Part shown: positions 1 through 8,665 of the stretch, piece after piece
How positions within the stretch are numbered: the stretch's first letter is position 1
How the letters are laid out: every line of letters starts with the position of its first letter
Assembly (NCBI GenBank): GCA_022600955.1
Contig: JAHZJK010000013.1
Span: 62,001-126,000 of the forward strand
Length of the DNA stretch: 64,000 nt
Reading direction: 5' to 3'
Source: Gammaproteobacteria bacterium
GTDB taxonomy: Bacteria > Pseudomonadota > Gammaproteobacteria > Steroidobacterales > Woeseiaceae
The notes under the pieces: model-generated
Told to the model about the DNA's origin: nothing
Databases searched by the model: none
The model's input: only the letters and a program-made list of their open reading frames with translations
Position numbers and translations under genes: made by a program

Positions 1-688
1 AGTCCCAGGCAAGATAGCCCGGCGGTTCGTCGGGCAGACGAACAAACTCGATCGCAAAGCGAAACACGCCGTAGAAGAAAAGAAACAGACCGGAAACCGC
101 CAGATAGGGCCGCGGTTTTGCAGAATAAAACCAGAGAATGGCGAACAAGACGAAGCCTTCGAGTACCGCCTCGTAGAGCTGCGAAGGATGTCGCGCAATA
201 CCATCGACGATAAATGCCCATGGCACTTCAGCGGGTTTGCCCCAGAGTTCACCGTTGATGAAATTGCCAATACGTCCGAAACCAAGCCCGAGCGGCACGA
301 TTGGCGCAACGAAGTCGAGCATGCGCCAGATGCTGTGGCCCAGTTTGCGGCCGTACAGCCACATGGCCGTCATCACGCCTGCCAGACCGCCGTGGAACGA
401 CATGCCGCCTTCGGTAATCTTGAACAAATACAGGGGATCGCTAATAAGTTGCTGCCACCCGTAGACAATCGCATAGCCTACGCGTCCACCGATTATCACC
501 CCAAGCATGCCGTAAAAAATAAGGTCGTCGACTTGCTCCGAGTTAATCGGTGACCCTTCGACCTTGCAACGACGTTTTGCCAGCCACCAGGCAAACAGGA
601 AGCCGACCACATACATCAGCCCGTACCAGCGAATCTTGAGCGGGCCGAGCGCGAATATGATGGGGTCAATCTCGGGGTATGTCAGCAT
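1..688 (-). CDS. lgt: Prolipoprotein diacylglyceryl transferase, 3' end cut by window
   Basis: Translating the reverse strand from the ATG at 688 gives an uninterrupted 229-residue reading frame running off the window's left edge; the family is about 260-290 residues, so only the last few dozen are missing. Lgt is an inner membrane enzyme that moves diacylglycerol from phosphatidylglycerol onto the lipobox cysteine of prolipoproteins. Visible signatures are the GGMSFHGGL segment and the family motif GRIGNFINGELWG, plus several hydrophobic helices. An AGGA lies just upstream of the ATG. It is divergent from the gene at 777. Its substrates in this window would include the lipoproteins at 3633, 4088, 5841, 10121, 44163 and 62317. 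Confidence 0.95.
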   Translation of the reverse strand, partial: MLTYPEIDPIIFALGPLKIRWYGLMYVVGFLFAWWLAKRRCKVEGSPINSEQVDDLIFYGMLGVIIGGRVGYAIVYGWQQLISDPLYLFKITEGGMSFHGGLAGVMTAMWLYGRKLGHSIWRMLDFVAPIVPLGLGFGRIGNFINGELWGKPAEVPWAFIVDGIARHPSQLYEAVLEGFVLFAILWFYSAKPRPYLAVSGLFLFFYGVFRFAIEFVRLPDEPPGYLAWD

Positions 689-776
689 GAAATCCTGCTC
701 GGCGTAATTACAAGACGGGTATCATAGTCAGTTTCCAGTGCCCGTCATAGTGGCGCCGACCCCAAGGACTCGATTA

Positions 777-2810
777 ATGGCCAACCGGCTCAGTGAGGAA
801 ACCAGCCCATACCTGCAACAGCACGCCGACAACCCCGTGGACTGGTACCCGTGGGGCGAGGCGGCGTTCGCAGAGGCTCGAAACAGCGGCAAACCGGTTC
901 TTTTGTCAGTGGGCTACTCGGCCTGCCACTGGTGTCATGTCATGGCGCATGAATCGTTTGAAGATGACGCGACGGCCGAGATCATGAATCGACTCTTCGT
1001 CAATGTAAAAGTCGATCGCGAGGAACGCCCGGATGTCGATAAGATTTACCAGACGGCCCATCAGTTGATTACCCAGCGCAGCGGCGGCTGGCCACTGACA
1101 ATGTTCCTCGATGGAGAGAATCAGCGGCCATTTTTCGGCGGCACGTATTTTCCAAAGGATGCTCGCTACGGCATGCCTGCTTTCGGCGATCTGCTTAAAA
1201 ACATCGCCAGCTTTTACGGCGAAAAGCGTGATGAGGTGCAGAGCCAGAGTCAGCAACTGCTGGACATTTTCAAGAAGCTTGAGCCAGATGCTGCAGGCGA
1301 CGACGTGGCGTTTGATGCAAAACCGTTGCGAGCTGCACGAGACACATTTGCAGACTCATTCGACGAAGAGTTTGGCGGATTCGGCTCGGCACCAAAATTC
1401 CCGCACCCGACCACCATCGACCGCTTGTTGCGACACTGGCGCGCCAGCGCAAGCGACGCCGAGCCCGACCTGGAAGCGTTGTTCATGGCAACGCTGACGC
1501 TGACGCGCATGGCGGACGGTGGCCTCTTCGATCACGTCGGTGGGGGATTCTGCAGGTACTCGGTCGATCGCTACTGGCAAATTCCACACTTCGAAAAAAT
1601 GCTCTACGACAATGGCCCATTGCTTGCCTTGTATGCGCAGGCGACTCTCGCCAGCGGAGAAACCCGTTTCGCGGCGACAGCAAACGCCACAGCAGACTGG
1701 ATGCTCGCCGATATGCGCGCAGGCAACGGCGGTTTTTTCTCGACCCGCGACGCTGACTCAGAAGGGCACGAAGGGCTGTTCTATTTGTGGACACCAGAGC
1801 AGGTTCGCGCGTTACTAGGTGACGACTACGACATGTTTGCGCAACACTTTGGCCTGGATCAGAACGCGAATTTTGAAGGCCAGTGGCACCTGACGGCGCG
1901 CCAGCCGCTGGATGCAGACGACGTTCCCAGAATGGAGCGCGCGAAACGAATTTTGCTTGAGGAACGTGACAAACGCGTCGCACCTGGTCGCGACGAAAAA
2001 CAGCTGACATCGTGGAATGCGCTGGCGATTCGCGGGCTTGCGATTGCGGGCCGCGCGCTACAGCGAAACGACCTGGTCGACGCGGCATCCGACGCACTCG
2101 ACTTCGTCCGGCGCGAATTGTTCGTGGACGGCCGTCTCCTGGCGAGCTACAAGGACAATAAGGCTCGCTTTAACGCCTACCTGGACGACTACGCGTTCCT
2201 TCTGGACGCAATACTGGAATTGTTGCAGTCGCGCTGGAGTACGGCACACCTCAAGTTCGCCCAGACTATCGCAGACCTGATGCTCTTACACTTCGAGGAT
2301 CAGGACGGCGGCGCATTCTTCTTCACTGCCAACGACCATGAAGCACTGATTCACCGCACGAAATCGCTCGCCGATGAAGCTGTTCCGTCCGGCAATGGCG
2401 TAGCCGCGATTGCTCTGCAACGTCTCGGCTTCCTGTTGGGAGAGACCCGCTACCTCGATGCGGCCGAGCGAACGCTGCGCGCCGCCTGGCCCGCTATTGC
2501 AGAATACCCGCACGGACATGTGAGCCTGCTGACAGCGCTTGAGGAACACCTTGAACACCCGGAAGTAATCGTCATCCGCGGAGAGTCCAGCGAGATCAAT
2601 CAATGGGCTGAATCGGCGGCCGCAGTGTACGCGCCAGCACGGATGGTCTACGCGATTCCGTCGTCCGAAGCCGGCCTGCCGGGTGCGCTTGCAGATCGTA
2701 AACCTCTGGCCGATTCATCTGTGGCGTACAAATGTGTCGGCACGCATTGCGAACTGCCAGTGACCACATGGGAAGCGCTTGCCGCCACGCTCAACGAAAC
2801 CGGCGATTAG
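777..2810 (+). CDS. DUF255 thioredoxin-like / six-hairpin protein (YyaL, SPATA20 type)
   Basis: About 677 residues, the usual size for this family. The N-terminal thioredoxin-like domain begins [19 protein letters not shown] and carries the family CxxC motif SACHWCHVM near residue 56. The rest resembles an (alpha/alpha)6 glycosidase-like barrel (for example [17 protein letters not shown]). Biochemical activity is not established for bacterial members, and redox or epimerase roles are only suggested. A GTG at 738 would add 13 residues, but the ATG at 777 has AAGGA eight bases upstream and starts the conserved sequence, so I chose it. It stands alone, divergent from lgt. Family assignment is sure, function unknown. 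Confidence 0.9.
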   Translation: MANRLSEETSPYLQQHADNPVDWYPWGEAAFAEARNSGKPVLLSVGYSACHWCHVMAHESFEDDATAEIMNRLFVNVKVDREERPDVDKIYQTAHQLITQRSGGWPLTMFLDGENQRPFFGGTYFPKDARYGMPAFGDLLKNIASFYGEKRDEVQSQSQQLLDIFKKLEPDAAGDDVAFDAKPLRAARDTFADSFDEEFGGFGSAPKFPHPTTIDRLLRHWRASASDAEPDLEALFMATLTLTRMADGGLFDHVGGGFCRYSVDRYWQIPHFEKMLYDNGPLLALYAQATLASGETRFAATANATADWMLADMRAGNGGFFSTRDADSEGHEGLFYLWTPEQVRALLGDDYDMFAQHFGLDQNANFEGQWHLTARQPLDADDVPRMERAKRILLEERDKRVAPGRDEKQLTSWNALAIRGLAIAGRALQRNDLVDAASDALDFVRRELFVDGRLLASYKDNKARFNAYLDDYAFLLDAILELLQSRWSTAHLKFAQTIADLMLLHFEDQDGGAFFFTANDHEALIHRTKSLADEAVPSGNGVAAIALQRLGFLLGETRYLDAAERTLRAAWPAIAEYPHGHVSLLTALEEHLEHPEVIVIRGESSEINQWAESAAAVYAPARMVYAIPSSEAGLPGALADRKPLADSSVAYKCVGTHCELPVTTWEALAATLNETGD

Positions 2811-2926
2811 TTTAATGGTCGCATTCGGCCCGGATTTCACGTTCGGACCATATCTCACTACGCGGAACATTCCGCTGCCTCAAATCGGGTAGTGCTCGTC
2901 AGGCGACGTCGCAGCCAGACATGATC

Positions 2927-3526
2927 CTACATTCGTTGCGCGATAACGTAGATGTGTAGCTCGGGATACTGGTCGTACTCCAGGTGTCGGCAAACGCAAT
3001 CATTCTCAGCAATAACCTGCAGAATCCTCGGGATACCGAGGACACTGTAGTACATAGGCGGACCCATCGCCGAATCAACTTTCTCCTCAGGAGCATCCCG
3101 TCCTCCAGCCGTGAAAATACAGACGCCGTCTTGTGCCAGCCCTTGCAACATCTTTGTCAGCACACTCTCGTGATCAGCCAACGGTACATGCCAGATGCTA
3201 TCCCATGCAGAAATGAAGTCGTATTGTTGCTCAAAATTCCAACGTATGATGTCCGCGTGATGAAATGTCGTGTCGGGATGGCGCTGCCTCGCCAGTTCAA
3301 TCATGCGGCTCGACACATCGAGGCCCTCCACGCTCAGGCCATATCCGGACAAGTGTTCAATGAACCTGCCGCTACTGCCGCACCCGATGTCGAGCGCAAA
3401 ATTATGGTTCTTCAGGAACGCGATTGCGCGGTCATGTTGCTTGATTCCATTGGCCCGGTCGAAGGAATCACTATCCCAGCGATCTGCGATCTGATCATAA
3501 CTTTTTGCGATTTCATCCGGAGTCAT
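2927..3526 (-). CDS. Class I SAM-dependent methyltransferase
   Basis: 199 residues. Motif I is ALDIGCGSSGRFIEHL near residue 44, followed by an acidic motif II (VEGLDVSSRMIELAR) and motif post-II HHADIIRWNF, the standard Rossmann-type methyltransferase layout. It resembles small Methyltransf_11/25 proteins. The substrate cannot be read from sequence and neighbours give no hint. The ATG at 3526 has AGGAT upstream. The hairpin at 3549-3576 isolates it from the lipoprotein genes to its right, so it probably has its own promoter. The 116 bases between its stop and the DUF255 gene show nothing recognisable. Confidence 0.85.
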   Translation of the reverse strand: MTPDEIAKSYDQIADRWDSDSFDRANGIKQHDRAIAFLKNHNFALDIGCGSSGRFIEHLSGYGLSVEGLDVSSRMIELARQRHPDTTFHHADIIRWNFEQQYDFISAWDSIWHVPLADHESVLTKMLQGLAQDGVCIFTAGGRDAPEEKVDSAMGPPMYYSVLGIPRILQVIAENDCVCRHLEYDQYPELHIYVIAQRM

Positions 3527-3548
3527 TGCGAATCCTGCGCAGCAAGTG

Positions 3549-3576
3549 CAAAAAAGGGCCTTCTATCGAAGGCCCC
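3549..3576 (-). terminator. Rho-independent terminator of the lipoprotein operon
   Basis: A perfect 8-bp stem, GGGCCTTC/GAAGGCCC with loop TATC (3556-3575), is preceded on the plus strand by six A residues, giving a U tract on the minus transcript. It follows the stop of the lipoprotein gene at 3633 and precedes the methyltransferase start. Confidence 0.85.
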
Positions 3577-3632
3577 ATTTAGTCGTTTAGCGCAATCGTT
3601 TAACGATTCTCTGTGCGCATCACAGGCTAAGG

Positions 3633-4091
3633 CTACTTGTCACCCGAATCATCTCCGGAGTCACCTGCAAACTTCGTCTTCTGAAGTTCTTCCTTGCCGT
3701 CGGCTGAATCGACCAGCACCGGCTTGACGTGTCCCGCAAACAAACCCATCTTCACTTCAAGGCGTACATATTTTTCTTCGCCCGCAGCCAGACTCAGTGA
3801 CAAATTGCGCTCAGCTTCAGTGGTCGTAGAAATAACGTATTGGCCGGGCGGCTTGTCCACGTAAAAGAACCCCTTCGGGACCGCTTTTCCAACGACCTCT
3901 TCATTAATACGAACTTTCGGTTGTATCGCAGCGCCAAGGCTGCTGACACGATAAATATAGATGCGGCCGTTGTCGGCCGAAACAGCCTCCATCGAGCTCG
4001 CGTATTCTTCGAACGTCGGCCCTGATGCACAGCCGCCGACCAGAAACAGTGCGACAACCGCACCCACTACCCCTACTCTATTCGTTGTCAT
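3633..4091 (-). CDS. DUF2846-like lipoprotein
   Basis: 152 residues with a lipoprotein signal: hydrophobic stretch then lipobox LVGGC with Cys21, so the mature protein should be membrane-anchored; residue +2 is Ala, which favours the outer membrane by the Lol rule. The body (GRIYIYRVSSLGAAIQPKVR ... GFFYVDKPPGQYVISTTTE) looks like the DUF2846 beta-sandwich family of unknown function. It ends in an acidic, charged tail. It starts with ATG after GGGAG and overlaps the previous gene's stop by four bases (ATGA), so the two lipoproteins are translationally coupled and may act together. Confidence 0.8.
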   Translation of the reverse strand: MTTNRVGVVGAVVALFLVGGCASGPTFEEYASSMEAVSADNGRIYIYRVSSLGAAIQPKVRINEEVVGKAVPKGFFYVDKPPGQYVISTTTEAERNLSLSLAAGEEKYVRLEVKMGLFAGHVKPVLVDSADGKEELQKTKFAGDSGDDSGDK

Positions 4092-4489
4092 TCTCCCACT
4101 CCCTTCGCTTGTAGACTTATTTTCACGGGTTTTGCTTCGACAAATGTCTCCTCGACATTCAAGAAATAACCAACGGCCATACCATCACTGACGACGAGCG
4201 AGGCCTCATGAACGTCGAAACTATTCACGATAACGACCTGATCGTTAGAATCGTATACATCGCCCTGTTCGATACTGCCCACACGCATCCACCGTGTTCC
4301 CGCGCGCAAATTCGTTTCTTTCGCATTTTTTGCTTTCAGGACTACGGCGTCAGTCAACACCATCGGCAGATCGCTGGCGGTGTTTGTATCCAGTGGCGCC
4401 AACGTTTTGATCTGCTGGGCTGAACATGCGACCAGCGACGCCAGGGCGCCGGCTGCGACGAGGTGGATGAACGGAATTGATTTGGTCAT
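4088..4489 (-). CDS. Hypothetical lipoprotein, coupled to the DUF2846 protein
   Basis: 133 residues. Signal sequence with lipobox LVAC (Cys22, +2 Ser), which suggests outer membrane anchoring. The mature part (about 110 residues) is predicted mostly beta, including GTRWMRVGSIEQGDVYDS and MAVGYFLNVEETFVEAKP. I do not recognise a family. It is first of a two-gene unit with the DUF2846-like lipoprotein (ATGA overlap) ending at a strong terminator. No clear Shine-Dalgarno precedes the ATG at 4489. The 78-base gap to the CPBP protease gene on its right may hold a promoter but none is obvious. Confidence 0.7.
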   Translation of the reverse strand: MTKSIPFIHLVAAGALASLVACSAQQIKTLAPLDTNTASDLPMVLTDAVVLKAKNAKETNLRAGTRWMRVGSIEQGDVYDSNDQVVIVNSFDVHEASLVVSDGMAVGYFLNVEETFVEAKPVKISLQAKGVGE

Positions 4490-4567
4490 GTTTTAGCACC
4501 CCGTTTGGCATGAAGTGTGGTCGAACCTGATCCGCATACCGGTCAGTCGCGATCGTTCAATAGTCTA

Positions 4568-5389
4568 TCACTCGGCTGCCGCCTTGCGCACAAGCAATTC
4601 AACCATCAACAGGCCGACCACCAGGAGAACCAATTGCATAAAGATACCCACGGTCTCAGTCTCAAAATAGCCCGAGGCAGTGCCAATGGAAAGCTCCCAG
4701 ATAGAATCGCTATATCGCGGCTTCATTCCCAATAGCGCCTGCAGCCAATTGAGACCCACATGAAACCCGGTGGGCAATGCGATACTGTTGGTCGAGACGG
4801 CCATCCATCCATAGAACAGGCCCCAGACACCGGGCCCAAGCAGACTTTCGAAAGCAAGACCGTGATAGAAGGCGAAAGCTATTGAGGAAATGTAGATCGC
4901 CGGCCGGATACCCCAGGCCTGCCGCAGTCTGAAAAGCGGGTAGGACCTGAAAGCCAGCTCTTCCATCAGTGCAAGAGCGAACAGAACCACGAAAGACGCG
5001 CCGAGAACATTGAGAATCTTCCTGTCGGGTGATGCCGTAATCTCCAGCGGAGTAAGGACGAACAGAATGCCTATCATAGCGGCGACCACGATGATTCCGA
5101 GGCCTGCCCCCAACGCGAATTGCAGCCACCGTTTCGGCGCAAGACTCAGTCCGATCCCGGAAAGCGAACCACCCTCTATCCGAAGCAGGAACACAGTAAA
5201 AATCAGGAGTGCCGTAGCGGCGAAACAGGCAGCAAGCAGGGCTGCGTTGCCACCCAGTCCTGGCAATTGCACGGCGCGTAAGCCCGCAAATACCAGCCAA
5301 AAAAATACCCAGAACCAGAATACCCGGACGGGACCGCGGCTGCTCACGAATTGCAGAGGTTTTCGCAGCGATTTCATCAAACCATTCAC
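4568..5389 (-). CDS. CPBP-family intramembrane metalloprotease
   Basis: 273 residues with about eight hydrophobic segments. The CPBP/Abi (Rce1-like) glutamyl endopeptidase motifs are all present: EExxxR (MEELAFR, Glu143-Glu144, Arg148), FxxxH (FAFYH, His176) and HxxxN (HVGLN, His210, Asn214). These proteins cleave membrane or prenylated substrates; in bacteria several process peptides or confer self-immunity, but the target here is unknown. The first start is GTG at 5389, overlapping the preceding GNAT stop as GTGA; an ATG four codons further in is an alternative. It is the last gene of a leftward run of overlapping genes. Confidence 0.88.
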   Translation of the reverse strand: MNGLMKSLRKPLQFVSSRGPVRVFWFWVFFWLVFAGLRAVQLPGLGGNAALLAACFAATALLIFTVFLLRIEGGSLSGIGLSLAPKRWLQFALGAGLGIIVVAAMIGILFVLTPLEITASPDRKILNVLGASFVVLFALALMEELAFRSYPLFRLRQAWGIRPAIYISSIAFAFYHGLAFESLLGPGVWGLFYGWMAVSTNSIALPTGFHVGLNWLQALLGMKPRYSDSIWELSIGTASGYFETETVGIFMQLVLLVVGLLMVELLVRKAAAE

Positions 5390-5844
5390 GCGTCGAGTTT
5401 AAGCTTCATCTCGACCAGGGACGGTTCGAAACCAGCTTTCTCATACGCACGAACGGCCGGTTGATTGTCAACGTATACGTCCAGGTAAAAATCTGACACT
5501 CCCATCTCCCTACTCCATTCAAGCAAGGATTCAACGATCAACCTGTTGACGCCTTGCCCACGAAAATCAGGCAAGACGTACATGAATCCCAGATACGCAT
5601 GCTTGTCGTGCACGAATGCTGCCTGGGAGACTCGCAGCTGGGTATACCCGCAGCCGATAATTCGACCATCGTGCTCCACCACCTGCAAACTGGTATTGGG
5701 ATCGGACAACAGATGTCTCAGATCGTAGTAGTGCGCACCCGTCTCCTTTATCGCGTCATTGCAAGGTCGTTCTTCCTCAATCACGCCCTGCTCGAACTTC
5801 AGGAGAATCGGCAGGTCGTCCAATTGTGCTGATCGCAGCTTCAT
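5386..5844 (-). CDS. GNAT N-acetyltransferase
   Basis: 152 residues with a complete single GNAT fold: beta4 GFMYVLPDFRGQGVNRLIVE contains the acetyl-CoA pyrophosphate loop (R-G-Q-G-V-N), followed by FYLDVYVDNQPAVRAYEKAG, the usual beta5-alpha4 segment. Acceptor substrate unknown. It is coupled on both sides by four-base overlaps, with the lipoprotein gene at 5841 upstream and the CPBP protease downstream, so the three are very likely translated from one message. That linkage of an acetyltransferase with a membrane protease and a lipoprotein is unusual, and no function follows from it directly. Confidence 0.87.
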   Translation of the reverse strand: MKLRSAQLDDLPILLKFEQGVIEEERPCNDAIKETGAHYYDLRHLLSDPNTSLQVVEHDGRIIGCGYTQLRVSQAAFVHDKHAYLGFMYVLPDFRGQGVNRLIVESLLEWSREMGVSDFYLDVYVDNQPAVRAYEKAGFEPSLVEMKLKLDA

Positions 5845-6422
5845 GACGCGCGCTCGGTCTCACCGGCTTCACAGCCATCGAGCTGAAAAGATGTTGTGTA
5901 GAAAACCTCATCTCCGCGAGAAATCTGTAGCGTCATGATGCCGTCAACCTTGTCGCTCTTGGTGAGATTGTGCCTCACAGTGAACCGGTGGCCGAAGTGA
6001 ACAAACTGGCCGTGTCGATAATGCGTGTCGCCTTCAGGGTGAGCTGAATGCCCCCACTGAACAATGACGCGCAGCTGTTTGCTGTAAATAGAAATGTTAC
6101 GGCGAAGAATTCGGCCTTCTGTCTGCAGGGGCGGCGGTGTCAGCCACGCACCGAGCTGTTCAGTCTTTTTGCAGTCAACGTCAATGGGCTCGTCGGGAGG
6201 ATAAAATTTGTCGTTAAAAATGTATTCCCGGCCATCTTCGGTTTCCACTGCGCAAACGCGATAGCCATACTCCCGATCTGTGCGAACAAACCGACCGACA
6301 GGATCCAGACTCAACTCGATCTGGTGTTGTGGCGGGGGCTCGCCTGACGAATCGGTAGCACATGCGCCGAAAACGGTGGCCATGCACAAGACTGAACCGA
6401 TACAGAATCTCTTTCCGATCAC
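5841..6422 (-). CDS. Hypothetical lipoprotein with GTG start
   Basis: 193 residues. The reading frame begins at GTG 6422, whose G is the last base of the upstream GNAT stop (TAGTG). A hydrophobic leader ends in lipobox FGAC (Cys21, +2 Ala). The mature part contains four Cys (about 57, 84, 182 plus the lipid-bearing one) and a basic, beta-rich middle (RFVRTDREYGYRVCAVETED; LRVIVQWGHSAHPEGDTHYR). I do not recognise the family. It sits between two acetyltransferase genes and is coupled to both, so it belongs to the same operon. Confidence 0.7.
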   Translation of the reverse strand: MIGKRFCIGSVLCMATVFGACATDSSGEPPPQHQIELSLDPVGRFVRTDREYGYRVCAVETEDGREYIFNDKFYPPDEPIDVDCKKTEQLGAWLTPPPLQTEGRILRRNISIYSKQLRVIVQWGHSAHPEGDTHYRHGQFVHFGHRFTVRHNLTKSDKVDGIMTLQISRGDEVFYTTSFQLDGCEAGETERAS

Positions 6423-7138
6423 TAACGCTCCATCGCAATGAGGTAATGAAGCTTTTGCTTCTGTACACCCTGTTCGTCAAAGTTTTTCTTGTCGAGCCAT
6501 CGGGCGTAAGCGCGCTTCAGTCGCGGCCAATCCCGATCAAGAATCGAATACCATGCCGTGTCGCGATTTCGGCCTTTGTAGACAATTGCTTGTTCGAACT
6601 TGCCATCGTAAGAAAAGCCGAGCCGATGCGCAGCCATACACGATGGAGCGTTCAGGGAATCACATTTCCATTCATAGCGGCGATATCCGAGCTCGTCAAA
6701 CGCGCGCTCCAGGAACAAGAACATTGCTTCGGTAGCCAGCGTCGTTCGCTGCAGGCTGGGTGAGTACGTGATGTTGCCTATTTCAATAACCCCGACACCC
6801 GGCTTGATTCGCATGTATGCAGCCAGGCCGACCGCCTTGTCCGTCGACAGATCAATAATCGTGTGAAACAACGGGTCATCCGCAGTGCACTCGGTTTCCA
6901 GCCAGGCTCGAAAGTGACTTTTGGACTCGAACGGACCCACTGCCATGTATGTCCACAGCGCTCCGGCATTGTCCAAGGCGAATGCATCGTATAGATCGTC
7001 GATGTGCGATTTGGGATCAAGCACCTCGATTCTGCAGAATCGTCCCAGCATCGGCGAGCGCGGCGGCACCGCAGCCCCTTGCCAACCCGTGACCGAATTC
7101 CCGACTGGCTGGCCGAGTTCGTTTGTCGAATCGGTCAT
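6422..7138 (-). CDS. GNAT acetyltransferase, RimJ/RimL-like
   Basis: 238 residues. The layout fits the RimJ/RimL group (Acetyltransf_3): SPMLGRFCRIEVLDPKSHID at the start, then IEIGNITYSPSLQRTTLATE (the acetyl-CoA loop) and YRRYEWKCDSLNAPSCMAAH, then RLGFSYDGKFEQAIVYKGRN, all typical. About 30 extra residues at the N terminus and a basic 40-residue C-terminal tail surround the core. RimJ/L proteins acetylate N termini or small amines; the substrate is unknown here. It begins the run of coupled genes that continues to the CPBP protease. Confidence 0.85.
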   Translation of the reverse strand: MTDSTNELGQPVGNSVTGWQGAAVPPRSPMLGRFCRIEVLDPKSHIDDLYDAFALDNAGALWTYMAVGPFESKSHFRAWLETECTADDPLFHTIIDLSTDKAVGLAAYMRIKPGVGVIEIGNITYSPSLQRTTLATEAMFLFLERAFDELGYRRYEWKCDSLNAPSCMAAHRLGFSYDGKFEQAIVYKGRNRDTAWYSILDRDWPRLKRAYARWLDKKNFDEQGVQKQKLHYLIAMER

Positions 7139-7186
7139 GTTGTTGCTCGCAACGTCAAAAACCAGGTGCAGTCCGCCGTTATTAAA

Positions 7187-7460
7187 TTATTCTTCAGGAT
7201 CAAGTTTGCCTGCTTCAACCAGCGTCACTCCGTTGCGTTCGTTGTCCCATAATATATTCATGATCTTCCATCCACGCCCTTCATTGACGAGATTGAAGAA
7301 ATTGGCGCCCCGCATCGTCCAGACCTGTGCGTACCATTGTGGCACGCAGACTGTACAGGTCCCGGACGCTGTTCCAGTTGCGCTGCTGCGAGGTAGCGGA
7401 CACCAGCGTGTACAGGCGGCGGGTGATCGCTTGCAACTCCGTATCGGTCAATCCTGCCAC
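7187..7460 (-). pseudogene. Decayed NTF2/SnoaL-like gene with out-of-frame internal deletion
   Basis: Two partial reading frames on the minus strand look like the two ends of one small NTF2-like (SnoaL-type) protein. Frame A starts at GTG 7460 (or TTG 7451) and reads LTDTELQAITRRLYTLVSA then QRNWNSVRDLY before a TGA ending at 7281. Frame B ends at the TAA at 7187-7189 and reads YAQVWTMRGANFFNLVNEGR then GWKIMNILWDNERNGVTL, the usual C-terminal strands of such folds. Together they would code about 90 residues against roughly 150 for a full domain, so a middle segment of around 60 codons is gone and the frames do not match. It directly follows the TerB-like gene. Confidence 0.6.
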
Positions 7461-7465
7461 CGGCG

Positions 7466-7996
7466 TTAAGCCCAGGTGCCATCATCCGCCTGACGGGGTG
7501 CTACGAAAAAGCCACGCATGGTGTCGATGTATTCTTGTTGTGCAGCGGATACGCTGCCGTCGGCCGATGCGACTTTGACCATCATCTGCATCATTGATTC
7601 TGCCTGTTCCACAGAAAAGCTCTCCTTGTTTCGCTCCGCCAGCCCCTGCAACTGCTGTCCGACTATCTGCGGTGCGCCAAGCAAGTGTGTCGCGGAAACA
7701 TACAGATCCGACGCAGCCCCTTCATCCAGTGAAAAACTGGCTTGAAATTGCTCCGTGCTGGCCTTTTTCTGACCTGCACTTAACTCACCATCCAGCTTTG
7801 CTGCACCAATCACCAGAATCGCAGCGACATGGATCGGGTCTTCAACTGAGTAGATCGGATCACTGTCATGCCGCCTGGCCCAGGCTCGACGGTGCCGCCA
7901 GTGGAACGGGTTCAACCAGCCAATGTCGACACCAAGCCGGTCAAGCAAATACAAGATCGAGACTAACGCGGTGATCGCACCTATGACTATATGCAT
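7466..7996 (-). CDS. TerB-like protein with N-terminal membrane anchor
   Basis: 176 residues. One hydrophobic helix (IGAITALVSILYLLDRLGV, residues 5-25) is followed by a basic patch, then a helical domain resembling TerB/DjlA: DPIHVAAILVIGAAKLDGEL and, in the second half, MMVKVASADGSVSAAQQEYI, where the acidic ADG motif is typical of TerB-like repeats. Function unknown; a membrane-attached, cytoplasm- or periplasm-facing scaffold is possible. The start has a strong GGAGGAG ribosome site lying inside the aquaporin's last codons, only three bases from its stop, which places it in the arsenate reductase/aquaporin operon. Confidence 0.65.
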   Translation of the reverse strand: MHIVIGAITALVSILYLLDRLGVDIGWLNPFHWRHRRAWARRHDSDPIYSVEDPIHVAAILVIGAAKLDGELSAGQKKASTEQFQASFSLDEGAASDLYVSATHLLGAPQIVGQQLQGLAERNKESFSVEQAESMMQMMVKVASADGSVSAAQQEYIDTMRGFFVAPRQADDGTWA

Positions 7997-7999
7997 GCC

Positions 8000-8665
8000 T
8001 TACTCCTCCCCGAACAACCAGCCACCCACCACGACCGCGACAATTGCCCCAAGCAATTGTACTGCTATGAAAGGCGGTGCGTGTGCTGGCAGGATACCGG
8101 AAAACGTGTCTGTCAGTGTACGACCAATCGTTACGGCCGGATTTGCGAAGCTTGTCGATGCGGTAAACCAGTACGCAGCTGTTATGTACAGTCCGACAGC
8201 GCCCGCCACCGTCCGCGTACCCCATCGAAGTGTACCCAGAATAGTCATGACCAATCCAAACGTCGCTACACCTTCTGCAAACCACTGTGCGAACCCGGTT
8301 CTTGGGTTGCTCGATGTCTGCACAACGTCGATATCAAACATGATATGAGCGGCCCAGACGCCAAGCACCGCACCAATCACCTGCACAACGACGAATAATG
8401 CGGCTCGACGGCGACTAATTTCGCGCCTGATCAGAAACGCCAGCGTAACCGCAGGATTGAAATGCGCGCCTGACAATGGCCCCAGCATCCAGATCAACAC
8501 GACCAGGATCGCGCCGGTAGGAATTGTGTTCCCGAGTAGCGCGATAGCGACGTTTCCGCCGGCCAGGTTCTCGGCCATGATCCCGGAACCCACGACTGTG
8601 ACCAACAGCGTTGCCGTACCGAGCACCTCAGCCAGCCACTGTCGTGGCACACTCACTTCAGCCAC
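8000..8665 (-). CDS. Aquaporin of the arsenic-associated AqpS type
   Basis: Start chosen at GTG 8665, eight bases after AAGGA and overlapping the arsC stop by eight bases; this gives 221 residues starting VAEVSVPRQWLAEVLG, with six hydrophobic helices. Both MIP loops are present: HFNPAVTLAF and SFANPAVTIGRTL. The residue after the second NPA, normally the Arg of the ar/R selectivity filter, is Val. From memory, the same kind of replacement was described for Sinorhizobium AqpS, which exports arsenite by diffusion after ArsC reduces arsenate. Coupling to arsC fits that model. It would act in the inner membrane in place of ArsB/Acr3. Confidence 0.87.
   Translation of the reverse strand: MAEVSVPRQWLAEVLGTATLLVTVVGSGIMAENLAGGNVAIALLGNTIPTGAILVVLIWMLGPLSGAHFNPAVTLAFLIRREISRRRAALFVVVQVIGAVLGVWAAHIMFDIDVVQTSSNPRTGFAQWFAEGVATFGLVMTILGTLRWGTRTVAGAVGLYITAAYWFTASTSFANPAVTIGRTLTDTFSGILPAHAPPFIAVQLLGAIVAVVVGGWLFGEE

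Noticed and set aside
188..553. 121-residue plus-strand frame at the left edge
   Set aside because: Antisense to lgt, whose motifs are clear on the minus strand.
738..776. GTG at 738 as start of the DUF255 gene
   Set aside because: The ATG at 777 has AAGGA eight bases upstream and the conserved N terminus.
7258..7485. 75-residue minus frame overlapping the TerB-like end
   Set aside because: Third frame across the NTF2-like remnant; low-complexity Pro/His content and no homology feel.
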